Part shown: positions 26,081 to 34,909 of the stretch, one piece after another
Position numbering within the stretch: the stretch's first letter is position 1
Layout: every line of letters starts with the position of its first letter
NCBI RefSeq assembly: GCF_001544495.1
Contig: NZ_FCNZ02000003.1
Location: 186,001-250,000 of the forward strand
DNA from: Caballeronia telluris
GTDB taxonomy: Bacteria > Pseudomonadota > Gammaproteobacteria > Burkholderiales > Burkholderiaceae
DNA: 64,000 nucleotides
Direction of reading: 5' to 3'
Notes under the pieces: model-generated
What the model saw: the letters and a program-made list of their open reading frames with translations, nothing else
Databases searched by the model: none
Told to the model about the DNA's origin: nothing
Translations under genes and position numbers: made by a program

Positions 26081-26996
26081 ATGCGTCGATGGAAGAGAGC
26101 GACCGTTGCCAGCCCTCGTTCGCCGCTGCAAATCCACGGCTCACGACGAACCCGCGAAGGTCGGCGTGGGCTTCGTCGAACGAGCAGGAGAGTTGCTCGC
26201 AGCCCGCGTCGACCGCGAACCGCGAACAGGCGTCGACGAGACGCGAGCCCAGTCCTTGCCGGCGCGCGCCCGGTTCGACGAACAGCAGTTCGATGCGCGC
26301 GAGCCTTTCCGACACACGCATCAGTATCGCGGCGCCGATTCGCGAACCGTGATCCTGCTCGGCGATCCAGCACGCAGACGGCCGCGCGTCCTGGGTCGCG
26401 TGAGACGGCGAGTCGAGAAAGCGCGTCACGACCGACGCCGCGCGCGTTTCCATGTCCGGACCGGCATTGTCACGCGAAGCGAGCTGGGCGCAGCGCTCCA
26501 CGATCCAGCCGAAATCGCCGCGTCGCGGACTGCGCAGGCGCACACGTTCCTGATTGACGGGAGGCGAGAGCAGGCGCTCGATATCCGCCATCGACGACAT
26601 GAGTTGCGCGCGCTCGCCCTCGGCCAAGCGATCGAGCGTTGCCGACACTTCGACGATGCTGCCCGCGCCGATTTCGTCGAAGGCCGTCCGGCCCGCTTTG
26701 GTCAGGATCAGGACGTGTTTGCGTGCGTCGTCGATGCTCGGGAGCCGCACGAGAAGGCCATTGCGTTCGAACCGGGTCAACAGCCTGCTCAAATAGCCGG
26801 TGTCGAGCCCCAGGCTGCGCGCGATTTGCGCCGCCGTCTGCGGCGGGTCGTAGACGAGCGCCTGGAGCACCCGCACCTCCGCCATCGAAAAAGCGCTCTG
26901 GCGCAGGCACTCCTGCAGCCCTCGCGTGTAGCGCGAATAAAAGTGATTGAAGCGCCGGACTGCCTCGGCGGCGCGGTCGGAATTTACGGTCATCAT
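26079..26996 (-). CDS. MarR-type regulator fused to a GNAT acetyltransferase
   Basis: A 305-residue two-domain protein. Residues 1-145 form a MarR winged helix (TAAQIARSLGLDTGYLSRLLTRFERNGLL, then DARKHVLILTKAG). Residues about 150-300 form a GNAT fold with the acetyl-CoA loop RRQGLGSRLV. Such fusions are known in proteobacteria and actinobacteria; targets are rarely known. It faces a 330-base AT-richer gap towards the GntR gene. I cannot name its effector or substrate. Confidence 0.9.
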   Translation of the reverse strand: MMTVNSDRAAEAVRRFNHFYSRYTRGLQECLRQSAFSMAEVRVLQALVYDPPQTAAQIARSLGLDTGYLSRLLTRFERNGLLVRLPSIDDARKHVLILTKAGRTAFDEIGAGSIVEVSATLDRLAEGERAQLMSSMADIERLLSPPVNQERVRLRSPRRGDFGWIVERCAQLASRDNAGPDMETRAASVVTRFLDSPSHATQDARPSACWIAEQDHGSRIGAAILMRVSERLARIELLFVEPGARRQGLGSRLVDACSRFAVDAGCEQLSCSFDEAHADLRGFVVSRGFAAANEGWQRSLSSIDA

Positions 26997-27328
26997 TCCT
27001 CGTTCTCTCAGTGTCTAGTTTTGTGTGTCTTCATTACTTCAGAGTCCGAAGCAACTCCGTCTATTGTGCCGCGTAAAAGCACGCACGCGCACTTTTGTAA
27101 CAACGAACGAACGGGGCCATTCCATGCAGACCAATCGGAATCGAGTGGACTCTACATGCGGGTAAATCCCGATGCATCGGAGCATGCTATCTGACCTGCG
27201 ATTTGAAACGTAAGTACTTGAAGTTACACAATAAAAATCCGTTTCGATGCGGCGGTCCGTCAAAATTGACTGGTATTATTTTGGTTATATAATGGGCTCC
27301 GACAAGCGCTTCTGACCGGAAAAATCCG
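26997..27328. other. AT-richer divergent intergenic region
   Basis: About 330 bases, clearly richer in A+T than its surroundings, between the MarR-GNAT gene and the divergent gntR. It holds the gntR promoter (27266-27293). No protein-like frame or known RNA motif is visible in the rest. Confidence 0.5.
27266..27293 (+). promoter_or_regulatory. Promoter of the GlcNAc operon with candidate NagR half-sites
   Basis: TTGACT (27266-27271), a 16-base spacer and TATAAT (27288-27293), giving a start near 27300. Two TGGT elements at 27271 and 27282, 11 bases apart, lie in the spacer region; GntR/HutC regulators of amino-sugar genes recognise ACTGGT-like half-sites. Confidence 0.7.
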
Positions 27329-28063
27329 ATGGACGATCGATGGCGAGAACTGGCTCCCGATGCGCAGAACAGCACGCCGCTCTATCTGCAACTCGCCGCC
27401 CGCCTCGCCACCCGGATTCACGCGGGCGCATGGTCGGCGGGCGAGGCGCTGCCGTCGGAGCGAACGTTGTCGGAGAGCGTCGGCGTGTCGCGGATCACCG
27501 CGCGCAACGCCATCGCGCTTCTGGTCGAGCAAGGTCTGATTCGTCGGGTGCGCGGCGCGGGCAGCTTCATTACGCCGCGCGTCGAGGACCCGCTGTCGCG
27601 GCTCACCGGTTTCACGACGAAGATGGAGCAGCGCGGCTTCACACCCGACTCGGTCTGGCTAGCGCGTGAAGTGCGCACGGCGAGCCGCGACGAAATCGTG
27701 CGCCTCGGTTTGCCGCCGGGGGCGGGCGTCGCGAGCTTGCGGCGCTTGCGTCGCGCGGACGGCATCGTGATGGCGGTCGAGCATTCCACGCTGCCCGCGT
27801 CGGTCGTGCCGCAGCCGGCGGCGATCGGCGCATCGCTGTACCGGTACCTGGAGGAGCGCGGCATGTCGGTGGTGCGCGCGTTGCAGCACTTTCGCGCGGT
27901 CAACGCGGGCGCGGAAATCGCGCGCCTGATGGGCGTGGCGCCGCGCGCGGCGCTGCTCGTGATCACGCGGATCGGTTATTCGGCAGACCAGCGCGCCATC
28001 GAACTGACGGACACGTATTGCCGCGACGACTACTACGACTTCGTCGCGGAGCTTCACCGCTAG
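27329..28063 (+). CDS. GntR/HutC-family regulator of N-acetylglucosamine genes
   Basis: A 244-residue repressor-type protein. The N-terminal winged helix shows LPSERTLSESVGVSRITARNAIALLVEQGLI (about 43-73), and the C-terminal UTRA effector domain ends with ELTDTYCRDDYYDFVAELHR. The family (NagR/DasR/YvoA) senses GlcNAc-6-P or GlcN-6-P. It heads the nag genes and probably regulates its own promoter. The specific effector is inferred from context. Confidence 0.9.
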   Translation: MDDRWRELAPDAQNSTPLYLQLAARLATRIHAGAWSAGEALPSERTLSESVGVSRITARNAIALLVEQGLIRRVRGAGSFITPRVEDPLSRLTGFTTKMEQRGFTPDSVWLAREVRTASRDEIVRLGLPPGAGVASLRRLRRADGIVMAVEHSTLPASVVPQPAAIGASLYRYLEERGMSVVRALQHFRAVNAGAEIARLMGVAPRAALLVITRIGYSADQRAIELTDTYCRDDYYDFVAELHR

Positions 28064-28218
28064 CAGCACAAATAGCGTCGGCATGACAGACGCGCACTAC
28101 CCATAAAAACGAGAGGACAAAGACGCCGGACGCACGTTTCGCCTGCTCGCAGCATGGCGCGCCCGGATTTCAGCCTCGAGTCTCAGGCTCAAACGCATCG
28201 CGTTTCACAGAGAACTTC

Positions 28219-29322
28219 ATGCTCAAAGGAAACATCCTCACGACCGACGGCTGGATTCACGGCTCGATCCGCTTCGAGAACGGGCGCGTCACGGCGCTCG
28301 ACGGCGAGCGCGTCGATCCGTCGACCAATGACGCGCCGTACATCCTGCCCGGCTTCATCGACCTGCACGTGCATGGCGGCGGCGGCGCCGACATCATGGA
28401 AGGCGGCGACGCGGCGCAGACCGTCGCGCGGCTGCACGCGCAGCACGGCACGACGAGCCTCCTCGCCACGACGATGACCGCCCCGCGCGACGAACTGATG
28501 AGCGTCGTGGCCGGACTCGGCGAGCAGGCGAAATACCGCGTGCCGGGCGGCGCGCGCGTGCTCGGCGTGCATCTGGAAGGCCCGTACATCAATCCCGGCA
28601 AGCTCGGGGCGCAGCCGGACGCCGCGGCCGTCGCCGTGCGCGACGAAGTCCTGAAATACCTCGCGCTCGCGCCGATCCGCGTCGTCACGATCGCGCCGGA
28701 AATCTCAGGGCATCTGGACATCATCAGCGAGATGGCGGCGCGCGGCGTGCGCGTGCAACTCGGCCACTCGCTCGGCACCTACGACGACGCCGTCGCCGCG
28801 CTCAAGCACGGCGCGCGCGGCTTCACGCACTTGTTCAACGCGATGTCGCCGCTGCATCACCGCGATCCCGGCATGGTCGGCGCCGCGCTCGCGCATGCCG
28901 AATACGCGGAACTGATCCCCGATTTGCTGCACGTTCATCCGGGCGCGATTCGCGCGGCGTTGCGCGCGATTCCGCATCTGTACGTCGTGACCGACAGCAC
29001 CTCGGCGTCCGGCATGCCCGATGGCGAATATCGCCTCGGCAGCCAGCACGTCACCAAATGCATGGGCGGCGTGCGGCTCGCGGACGGCACGCTCGCCGGC
29101 AGCACGCTCACGATGGATCAGGCGCTGCGCAATCTCGTGTCGCTCGGCCTGCCGATGGCGGACGTCTCGAACTGCCTGTCGCGCCATGCCGCCGATTATC
29201 TCGGTCTCGAAGACCGCGGCCGCATCGCGCGCGGCGCATGGGCCGATCTCGTCGTCATCGACCGCGAACTCGCGCTGACGGCCACTTATGTCGAAGGAGA
29301 ATCGATTGTCGAATATGCTTAG
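28219..29322 (+). CDS. nagA: N-acetylglucosamine-6-phosphate deacetylase
   Basis: A 367-residue amidohydrolase that removes acetate from GlcNAc-6-P. The motifs HVHGGGGADIMEGG (metal site), HLEGPYINPGKLGAQ, QLGHSLGTYDDAVAA, FTHLFNAMSPLHHRDPG and VTDSTSASGMPDGEY with the catalytic Asp are all present. It follows gntR after 155 bases with no terminator between. Its end overlaps the next gene by a few codons. Confidence 0.96.
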   Translation: MLKGNILTTDGWIHGSIRFENGRVTALDGERVDPSTNDAPYILPGFIDLHVHGGGGADIMEGGDAAQTVARLHAQHGTTSLLATTMTAPRDELMSVVAGLGEQAKYRVPGGARVLGVHLEGPYINPGKLGAQPDAAAVAVRDEVLKYLALAPIRVVTIAPEISGHLDIISEMAARGVRVQLGHSLGTYDDAVAALKHGARGFTHLFNAMSPLHHRDPGMVGAALAHAEYAELIPDLLHVHPGAIRAALRAIPHLYVVTDSTSASGMPDGEYRLGSQHVTKCMGGVRLADGTLAGSTLTMDQALRNLVSLGLPMADVSNCLSRHAADYLGLEDRGRIARGAWADLVVIDRELALTATYVEGESIVEYA

Positions 29323-30322
29323 TGAGGCGCTCGCCTCGGCCGATGTGGTCGAAGCCCAGCTCGCCGATACCTCGAATATCGAGGCCCTTGCCGTCAAGCT
29401 CGCCGAAGCGCCGCGTCATGTCGCGCTGACGGTCGCGCGCGGCAGTTCCGACCACGCCGCGAGCTATTTCGCGAGCCTCACGATGAGCCGCATCGGCGTG
29501 CCGGTCGCGTCGCTGCCAATGTCGGTCGCCACCTTGCAGCAGGCGCCGTTGCGCGTCGCCGGGCAACTTGCCGTCGCGTTCTCGCAGTCGGGCAAGAGTC
29601 CCGACCTCGTCGGCACGATGCAGGCGCTGCGCGAAGCGGGCGCGTTCACCGTCGCCGCCGTCAACGCACCGGGCTCGCCGCTCGCCGACGCCTGCGAATG
29701 GCACCTGCCGCTCCTGGCCGGCGCGGAACTGAGCGTCGCCGCCACGAAAAGCTATATCGCGATGCTGTCGCTTTCCGCGATCGTGATCGCGCACGTGCAG
29801 CGCGACGTCGAATTGCTGAACGCGCTGAAGACGCTGCCGGACGCGTTGCGCGCGGCGGGCAAGCTCGACTGGTCGAAGGCCGTCGACGAACTGAAGGGCG
29901 TCGATCGCATGATCGTGATCGGGCGCGGTCTCGGGCTCGCGATCGCGCAGGAAGCGGCGCTCAAGCTCAAGGAAACCTCGGGCATCCAGGCGGAAGCGTT
30001 TTCGAGCGCGGAAGTGCGTCACGGCCCGATGGAACTGATCGACCAGGACTATCCGCTGCTCGTTTTCGCGCCGCGCGGACCGGAGCAGGCGGGCCTGATC
30101 CAGCTTGCATCCGACATGCGCGCGCGCGGCGCACGCGTGCTGCTCGCGGCCCCCGACGACATCGGGCAAGCCGACTTGCCGCTCGCGGTTACTGACCATC
30201 CGGCGCTCGATCCGATCGCCGCGATTCTTTCCTTCTATGTGATGGCCGCCGGTCTCGCCGCCGCGCGCGGACGCAATCCCGATGCGCCGCGTCACCTGAA
30301 CAAAGTCACCGAAACTCACTGA
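29306..30322 (+). CDS. SIS-domain glucosamine-6-phosphate deaminase/isomerase (NagB-II/AgaS type)
   Basis: About 338 residues with two SIS domains, like the isomerase half of GlmS. TVARGSSDHAASYFASL, FSQSGKSPDLVGTM and the second-domain GRGLGLAIAQEAALKLKETSG plus EVRHGPMEL are clear. In this operon it should convert GlcN-6-P to fructose-6-P and ammonia, replacing classical NagB. A TTG at 29306 has AAGGAG six bases upstream inside the end of nagA; ATG 29315 and ATG 29288 are alternatives. Confidence 0.88.
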   Translation: MSNMLSEALASADVVEAQLADTSNIEALAVKLAEAPRHVALTVARGSSDHAASYFASLTMSRIGVPVASLPMSVATLQQAPLRVAGQLAVAFSQSGKSPDLVGTMQALREAGAFTVAAVNAPGSPLADACEWHLPLLAGAELSVAATKSYIAMLSLSAIVIAHVQRDVELLNALKTLPDALRAAGKLDWSKAVDELKGVDRMIVIGRGLGLAIAQEAALKLKETSGIQAEAFSSAEVRHGPMELIDQDYPLLVFAPRGPEQAGLIQLASDMRARGARVLLAAPDDIGQADLPLAVTDHPALDPIAAILSFYVMAAGLAAARGRNPDAPRHLNKVTETH

Positions 30323-30357
30323 GCGAGCCCCCGATGCGCCGTGCCGAGGAGTCACTG

Positions 30358-32916
30358 TTGAACCATTCCACCGCTAAACCGTTCGTGTTGCTCGCGCCTT
30401 TCACCGGGCCCGTCGTGCCGCTCGCCGATGTCCCCGATCCCGTCTTCGCGGAAGGGATGTTCGGCGACGGCATTGGCATCGATCCGCTCGACGGCGTGCT
30501 CGTCTCGCCGTGCGACGGCACGATCACGCATCTCGCGCGCACGCATCACGCCGTCACGCTGCGCACGCCCGAGGGCGCGGAAATCCTGCTGCATATCGGC
30601 ATCGATACGGTCGAACTGGGCGGCGCGGGCTTCACGCCGAAGATCGCGCAGGGCGCGCAAGTGCGCGCCGGCCAGCCGCTGATCGAATTCGACGCCGACT
30701 ATGTCGCGCAACACGCGCCGAGCCTCGTCTCGGTGATCGCGGTCGCGAACAGCGACGCGTTCGAGGTCGTCGAGCGCGCCGGGCGCGGCGTGCTGAAAGT
30801 GGGAGAGCGCCTGCTCGTGCTGCGCGCGAAAGACGGCGTGAAGGCCGACGCCGCCCGCAGCGACGCCAATTTCACCGACGAAGCCCGCCGCAACGTGACG
30901 CTCGCGCACGCGGGCGGCCTGCACGCGCGGCCGGCGGCGCGCGCCCGCGAAGCGGCGCGCGGTTTCGATGCGAAGGTCGAAGTGCGCTACGAAGGCCGCA
31001 AGGCGCCGATCGAAAGCGTCGTCGGATTGCTGGGACTCGGCGCGGGCGAGGGCGCGACGGTCGAACTGCTCGGCATCGGCGCGCAGGCGGCGCAAGCCGT
31101 CGAAGCGGTCGCGGCGGAACTGCTGCGCGCCGCGCACGGCGAAGTGGAAGAGACGCCCGCGCGCGCCAAATCGCCCGCGCCGCAGACGCTCGCGCGCGCG
31201 CCGGGCCAGCCGCTCGACCCGAATACGCTCGCGGGCGTGTGCGCGGCGCCCGGCATCGCCGTCGGCAAGCTGGTGCGCTGGGACGACCAGGACATCGCGC
31301 CGCCCGAGCAGGCGAGTGCCACGTCGGCGGCGGAAAGCCGCGCGCTCGACCGCGCGATCGCCACCGTCGATGCCGAACTCGACGAAACCGTGCGCACCGC
31401 GTCGCAACGCGGCGCGGTCGGCGAGGCGGGGATTTTCGCGGTGCATCGCGTGCTGCTGGAAGACCCGACGCTGCTCGACGCCGCACGCGATCTCATCAGC
31501 CTCGGCAAGAGCGCGGGTTTCGCGTGGCGCGAAGCGATCCGCGCGCAGATCGTGCTGCTCGGCAGGGTGGAAGATGCGCTGCTCGCCGAGCGCGCCGCCG
31601 ACCTGCGCGACATCGAAAAGCGCGTCCTGCGCGCGCTCGGCTACACGAACACGGCGGCGCGCGCGCTGCCCGACGAAGCCGTGCTCTCCGCCGACGAATT
31701 CACGCCGTCCGATCTCTCGTCGCTCGATCGCACGCGCGTCACCGCGCTCGTGATGGCGCGCGGAGGCGCGACCTCGCACGCGGCGATCATCGCGCGTCAG
31801 ATCGGCATTCCGGCGCTCGTCGCGGTCGGCGATGCGCTGCACGCGGTGCCCGAAGGCACGCAGGTGGTCGTCGATGCGTCGGCGGGACGGATCGAATACG
31901 CGCCGACCGCGCTCGACGTCGAACGCGCGCGCACCGAGCGTCAGCGTCTCGCGGGCGTGCGTGAAGCGAACCGGCGTCTGTCGGGCGAAGCGGTCGCCAC
32001 CCGCGACGGACGCGCGATCGAAGTCGCCGCCAACATCGCGACGCTCGACGACGCGCAAACCGCCGTCGACAACGGCGCCGACTCGGTCGGCTTGCTGCGC
32101 ACGGAGCTGCTCTTCATCCACCGCGCGTCGGCGCCGACGAAGGACGAGCACGCACGGAGCTACCAGGGCATCGTCGATGCGCTGAAGGGGCGCACGGCGA
32201 TCATCCGCACGCTCGATGTCGGCGCGGACAAGGAAGTCGATTACCTGACGTTGCCGCCCGAAACGAACCCGGCGCTCGGCCTGCGCGGCATCCGCCTCGC
32301 GCAAGTGCGCCCCGATCTGCTCGACGACCAGTTGCGCGGCCTGCTCGCCGTGCGGCCGTTCGGCGCGGTGCGCATCCTGTTGCCGATGGTCACCGATTCG
32401 GGCGAACTCGTGCGTCTCAGAAAGCGCATCGACGAACTCGCGCGCGAAATCGGCCGCACCGAGCCGGTCGAAGTGGGCGTGATGATCGAAGTGCCGTCGG
32501 CGGCGCTGCTCGCGGATCAACTGGCGCAACACGCCGATTTCCTCTCGATCGGCACCAACGATCTCACGCAGTACACGCTCGCGATGGACCGCTGCCAGCC
32601 GGATCTCGCCGCGCAAGCCGACGGCCTGCATCCGGCCGTGCTGCGTCTCATCAAGGCAGCGACCGACGGCGCCGCGAAGCACGGCAAGTGGGTCGGCGTG
32701 TGCGGGGCGCTCGGCGGCGATCCGGTCGCGGTGCCGCTACTCATCGGCCTGGGCGTGACCGAACTCTCGGTCGATCCGGTCTCGGTGCCCGGCATCAAGG
32801 CGCGCGTGCGCAATCTCGATTACCCGTTGTGCCGTCAGCGCGCCGAGGATGCCCTCGCGCTCGAATCGGCGCAGGCAGTAAGAGCAGCAAGCCGCGAAAT
32901 CTGGCCGCTGGACTAA
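30358..32916 (+). CDS. ptsP: Fused PTS protein EIIA(Glc type)-HPr-Enzyme I
   Basis: Multiphosphoryl transfer protein of 852 residues. The EIIA domain (about 1-155) has the active His79 in LLHIGID. The HPr domain (about 178-262) has His189 in GGLHARP and Ser220 at the HPr-Ser46 position. The Enzyme I part (about 290-850) has His474 in GGATSHAAI and Cys782 in GVCGALGG. It takes phosphate from PEP and passes it to the EIIB of the next gene. The TTG at 30358 follows GAGGAG at six bases; ATG 30334 would add eight residues. Confidence 0.94.
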   Translation: MNHSTAKPFVLLAPFTGPVVPLADVPDPVFAEGMFGDGIGIDPLDGVLVSPCDGTITHLARTHHAVTLRTPEGAEILLHIGIDTVELGGAGFTPKIAQGAQVRAGQPLIEFDADYVAQHAPSLVSVIAVANSDAFEVVERAGRGVLKVGERLLVLRAKDGVKADAARSDANFTDEARRNVTLAHAGGLHARPAARAREAARGFDAKVEVRYEGRKAPIESVVGLLGLGAGEGATVELLGIGAQAAQAVEAVAAELLRAAHGEVEETPARAKSPAPQTLARAPGQPLDPNTLAGVCAAPGIAVGKLVRWDDQDIAPPEQASATSAAESRALDRAIATVDAELDETVRTASQRGAVGEAGIFAVHRVLLEDPTLLDAARDLISLGKSAGFAWREAIRAQIVLLGRVEDALLAERAADLRDIEKRVLRALGYTNTAARALPDEAVLSADEFTPSDLSSLDRTRVTALVMARGGATSHAAIIARQIGIPALVAVGDALHAVPEGTQVVVDASAGRIEYAPTALDVERARTERQRLAGVREANRRLSGEAVATRDGRAIEVAANIATLDDAQTAVDNGADSVGLLRTELLFIHRASAPTKDEHARSYQGIVDALKGRTAIIRTLDVGADKEVDYLTLPPETNPALGLRGIRLAQVRPDLLDDQLRGLLAVRPFGAVRILLPMVTDSGELVRLRKRIDELAREIGRTEPVEVGVMIEVPSAALLADQLAQHADFLSIGTNDLTQYTLAMDRCQPDLAAQADGLHPAVLRLIKAATDGAAKHGKWVGVCGALGGDPVAVPLLIGLGVTELSVDPVSVPGIKARVRNLDYPLCRQRAEDALALESAQAVRAASREIWPLD

Positions 32917-32992
32917 CGTCCGTCCGGCGCGGGATTTCGCGTCCCGAAATCAAACCCAGCAACGACAAGACCACTAATTATTGGAGAACCCG

Positions 32993-34774
32993 ATGGACGC
33001 CAACCCGTTTGCAAAGATGCAGCGACTAGGTCGCGCGCTGATGCTGCCGATTGCCGTGCTGCCCGTGGCCGGCCTTCTGCTGCGTCTCGGCCAGCCCGAT
33101 GTTTTCAACATCAAGATGATCGCCGACGCCGGCGACGCCATCTTCACGAACCTGCCGCTCCTGTTCGCCATCGGCGTAGCGGTCGGTTTCGCGAAGGACA
33201 ATAACGGCACGGCGGGTCTCGCGGGCGCGATCGGTTATCTGATCGAGATCGCGGTGATGAAGGACATCGATCCGAAGCTCAACATGGGCGTGCTCTCGGG
33301 GATCGTCGCGGGTTCGGTCGCGGGCTATCTCTACAACCGCTACAAGGACATCAAGCTGCCCGAGTACCTCGCGTTCTTCGGAGGGAAACGCTTCGTGCCG
33401 ATTGTGACGGGCGTCGCGTGTCTGGTACTCGGCATCGTGTTCGGCTATATCTGGCAGCCGGTGCAGCATGCAATCGACGCCGCTGGCCTCTGGCTGACGA
33501 CGGCGGGCGCGCTCGGCACCTTCGTGTTCGGCGTGCTGAACCGCATCCTGCTGGTGACGGGCCTGCATCACATCCTCAACTCGCTCGCGTGGTTCGTGTT
33601 CGGCACGTTCACGCCGGCTGGCGGCGCGCCGGTGACGGGCGACCTGCACCGCTTCTTCGCAGGCGACCCGACTGCGGGCGGCTTCATGACGGGCTTCTTC
33701 CCGGTGATGATGTTCGGCCTGCCGGCCGCGTGTCTCGCGATGTTCCACGAGGCGCCGAAGGATCGCCGCGCGATCGTCGGCGGCCTGCTGTTCTCGATGG
33801 CGCTCACCTCGTTCCTGACGGGCGTGACCGAGCCGATCGAATACACGTTCATGTTCCTCGCCCCGATCCTCTACGCGATCCACGCCGTGCTGACGGGCCT
33901 CGCGCTCGCGATCTGCTCGGCGCTCGGCATCCATCTGGGCTTCACGTTCTCGGCGGGCGCGATCGACTACGTGCTGAACTACGGTCTCTCGACGCGCGGT
34001 TGGATGGCGATTCCGATCGGCATCGTCTACGGTTTGCTGTACTACGGCCTGTTCCGTTTTTTCATCCGCAAGTTCAACATGGCGACGCCGGGCCGCGAAC
34101 CCGCGACGACCGATGCCGAAACCGCGTCGACGGAAAGCGCGGGCGGCTACGTCTCGCCGACGTCGGCACCCGCAGCGGCTTCGACGCGTGCGGCCCGCTA
34201 TATCGCGGCGCTCGGCGGCGCGTCGAACCTGACGCTGGTGGATGCGTGCACGACGCGTCTGCGTCTGTCGGTGGCGGATTCGGAAAAGGTGTCGGAAGCG
34301 CAGTTGAAGTCGATCGGCGCGCGCGGCGTGTTGAAGCGCGGCGCGACGAACGTGCAGGTGATCATCGGGCCGGAAGCGGACCTGATCGCCGATGAAATCC
34401 GCTCGGAACTGGAGCATTCGTCGACGCGCGGCGCGACGCCAGCTTCGTCGGCGCCCGCTGCCGTGGCTGCGGCTCCGGCGACGGCTGGCGCAAGCGAGCA
34501 AGGTCCGCTCGATCCGGACCCGGCGCGCTGGCTTGCCGTATTCGGCGGCGCGACCAACGTGTCTTCGCTCGACGCGATTGCGGCGACGCGTCTGCGCGTG
34601 GTCGTGCGCGATCCGTCGGCGGTGGATCGCCAGCGGCTCTCGGCGCTCGACGTCGCGTGGGTCTCGGCCGATACGTTCCACATCGTCGTCGGAACGGCCG
34701 CCGAGCGCTATGCGCGGCAACTGGCGACGCGTCTGCAAGGCAACGGCGGCGGCGCGGCGCCTTTGCCTGCCTGA
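32993..34774 (+). CDS. nagE: N-acetylglucosamine PTS transporter, EIIC-EIIB-EIIB
   Basis: Inner-membrane permease of 593 residues. EIIC covers about 1-365 (ten or so helices, GITEPIEYTFMF-type signature as GVTEPIEYTFMFLAP). A first EIIB (about 398-475) carries the phosphorylated Cys419 in DACTTRLRL. A second EIIB-like domain (about 510-580) has Ala at that place (AIAATRLRV) and cannot be phosphorylated there. EIIA is supplied by the preceding fused protein. ATG 32993 follows GGAG. GlcNAc specificity comes from the operon. Confidence 0.93.
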   Translation: MDANPFAKMQRLGRALMLPIAVLPVAGLLLRLGQPDVFNIKMIADAGDAIFTNLPLLFAIGVAVGFAKDNNGTAGLAGAIGYLIEIAVMKDIDPKLNMGVLSGIVAGSVAGYLYNRYKDIKLPEYLAFFGGKRFVPIVTGVACLVLGIVFGYIWQPVQHAIDAAGLWLTTAGALGTFVFGVLNRILLVTGLHHILNSLAWFVFGTFTPAGGAPVTGDLHRFFAGDPTAGGFMTGFFPVMMFGLPAACLAMFHEAPKDRRAIVGGLLFSMALTSFLTGVTEPIEYTFMFLAPILYAIHAVLTGLALAICSALGIHLGFTFSAGAIDYVLNYGLSTRGWMAIPIGIVYGLLYYGLFRFFIRKFNMATPGREPATTDAETASTESAGGYVSPTSAPAAASTRAARYIAALGGASNLTLVDACTTRLRLSVADSEKVSEAQLKSIGARGVLKRGATNVQVIIGPEADLIADEIRSELEHSSTRGATPASSAPAAVAAAPATAGASEQGPLDPDPARWLAVFGGATNVSSLDAIAATRLRVVVRDPSAVDRQRLSALDVAWVSADTFHIVVGTAAERYARQLATRLQGNGGGAAPLPA

Positions 34775-34800
34775 CGCCCGCACACGTCCACGCATGCGGA

Positions 34801-34826
34801 AACGGCGCCTTCGGGCGCCGTTTTTT
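34801..34826 (+). terminator. Terminator of the GlcNAc operon
   Basis: AACGGCGCC-TTCG-GGCGCCGTT stem-loop with a stable UUCG-type tetraloop, followed by four more Ts, 26 bases after nagE. Confidence 0.93.
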
Positions 34827-34854
34827 CATCCGCGGCGCGCAACGTCGGGCACGC

Positions 34855-34884
34855 AAAAAAGCCCGCCGTCTTTCGACGGCGGGC
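34855..34884 (-). terminator. Terminator of rpoH
   Basis: On the minus strand GCCCGCCGTC and GACGGCGGGC form a 10-bp stem with a 4-base loop, followed by six Ts. It lies 25 bases after the rpoH stop. Confidence 0.93.
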
Positions 34885-34909
34885 TTTGCGGTACTTCGTC
34901 AGTCAGACG

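Noticed and set aside
27039..27263. A 74-codon frame in the gap before gntR
   Set aside because: Unstructured, AT-rich, without ribosome site; no similarity that I recognise.
30352..32682. A 776-codon open frame antisense to the fused PTS gene
   Set aside because: It has the composition of a codon-bias shadow (Arg/Asp/Val/Ala repeats) and no recognisable motif.
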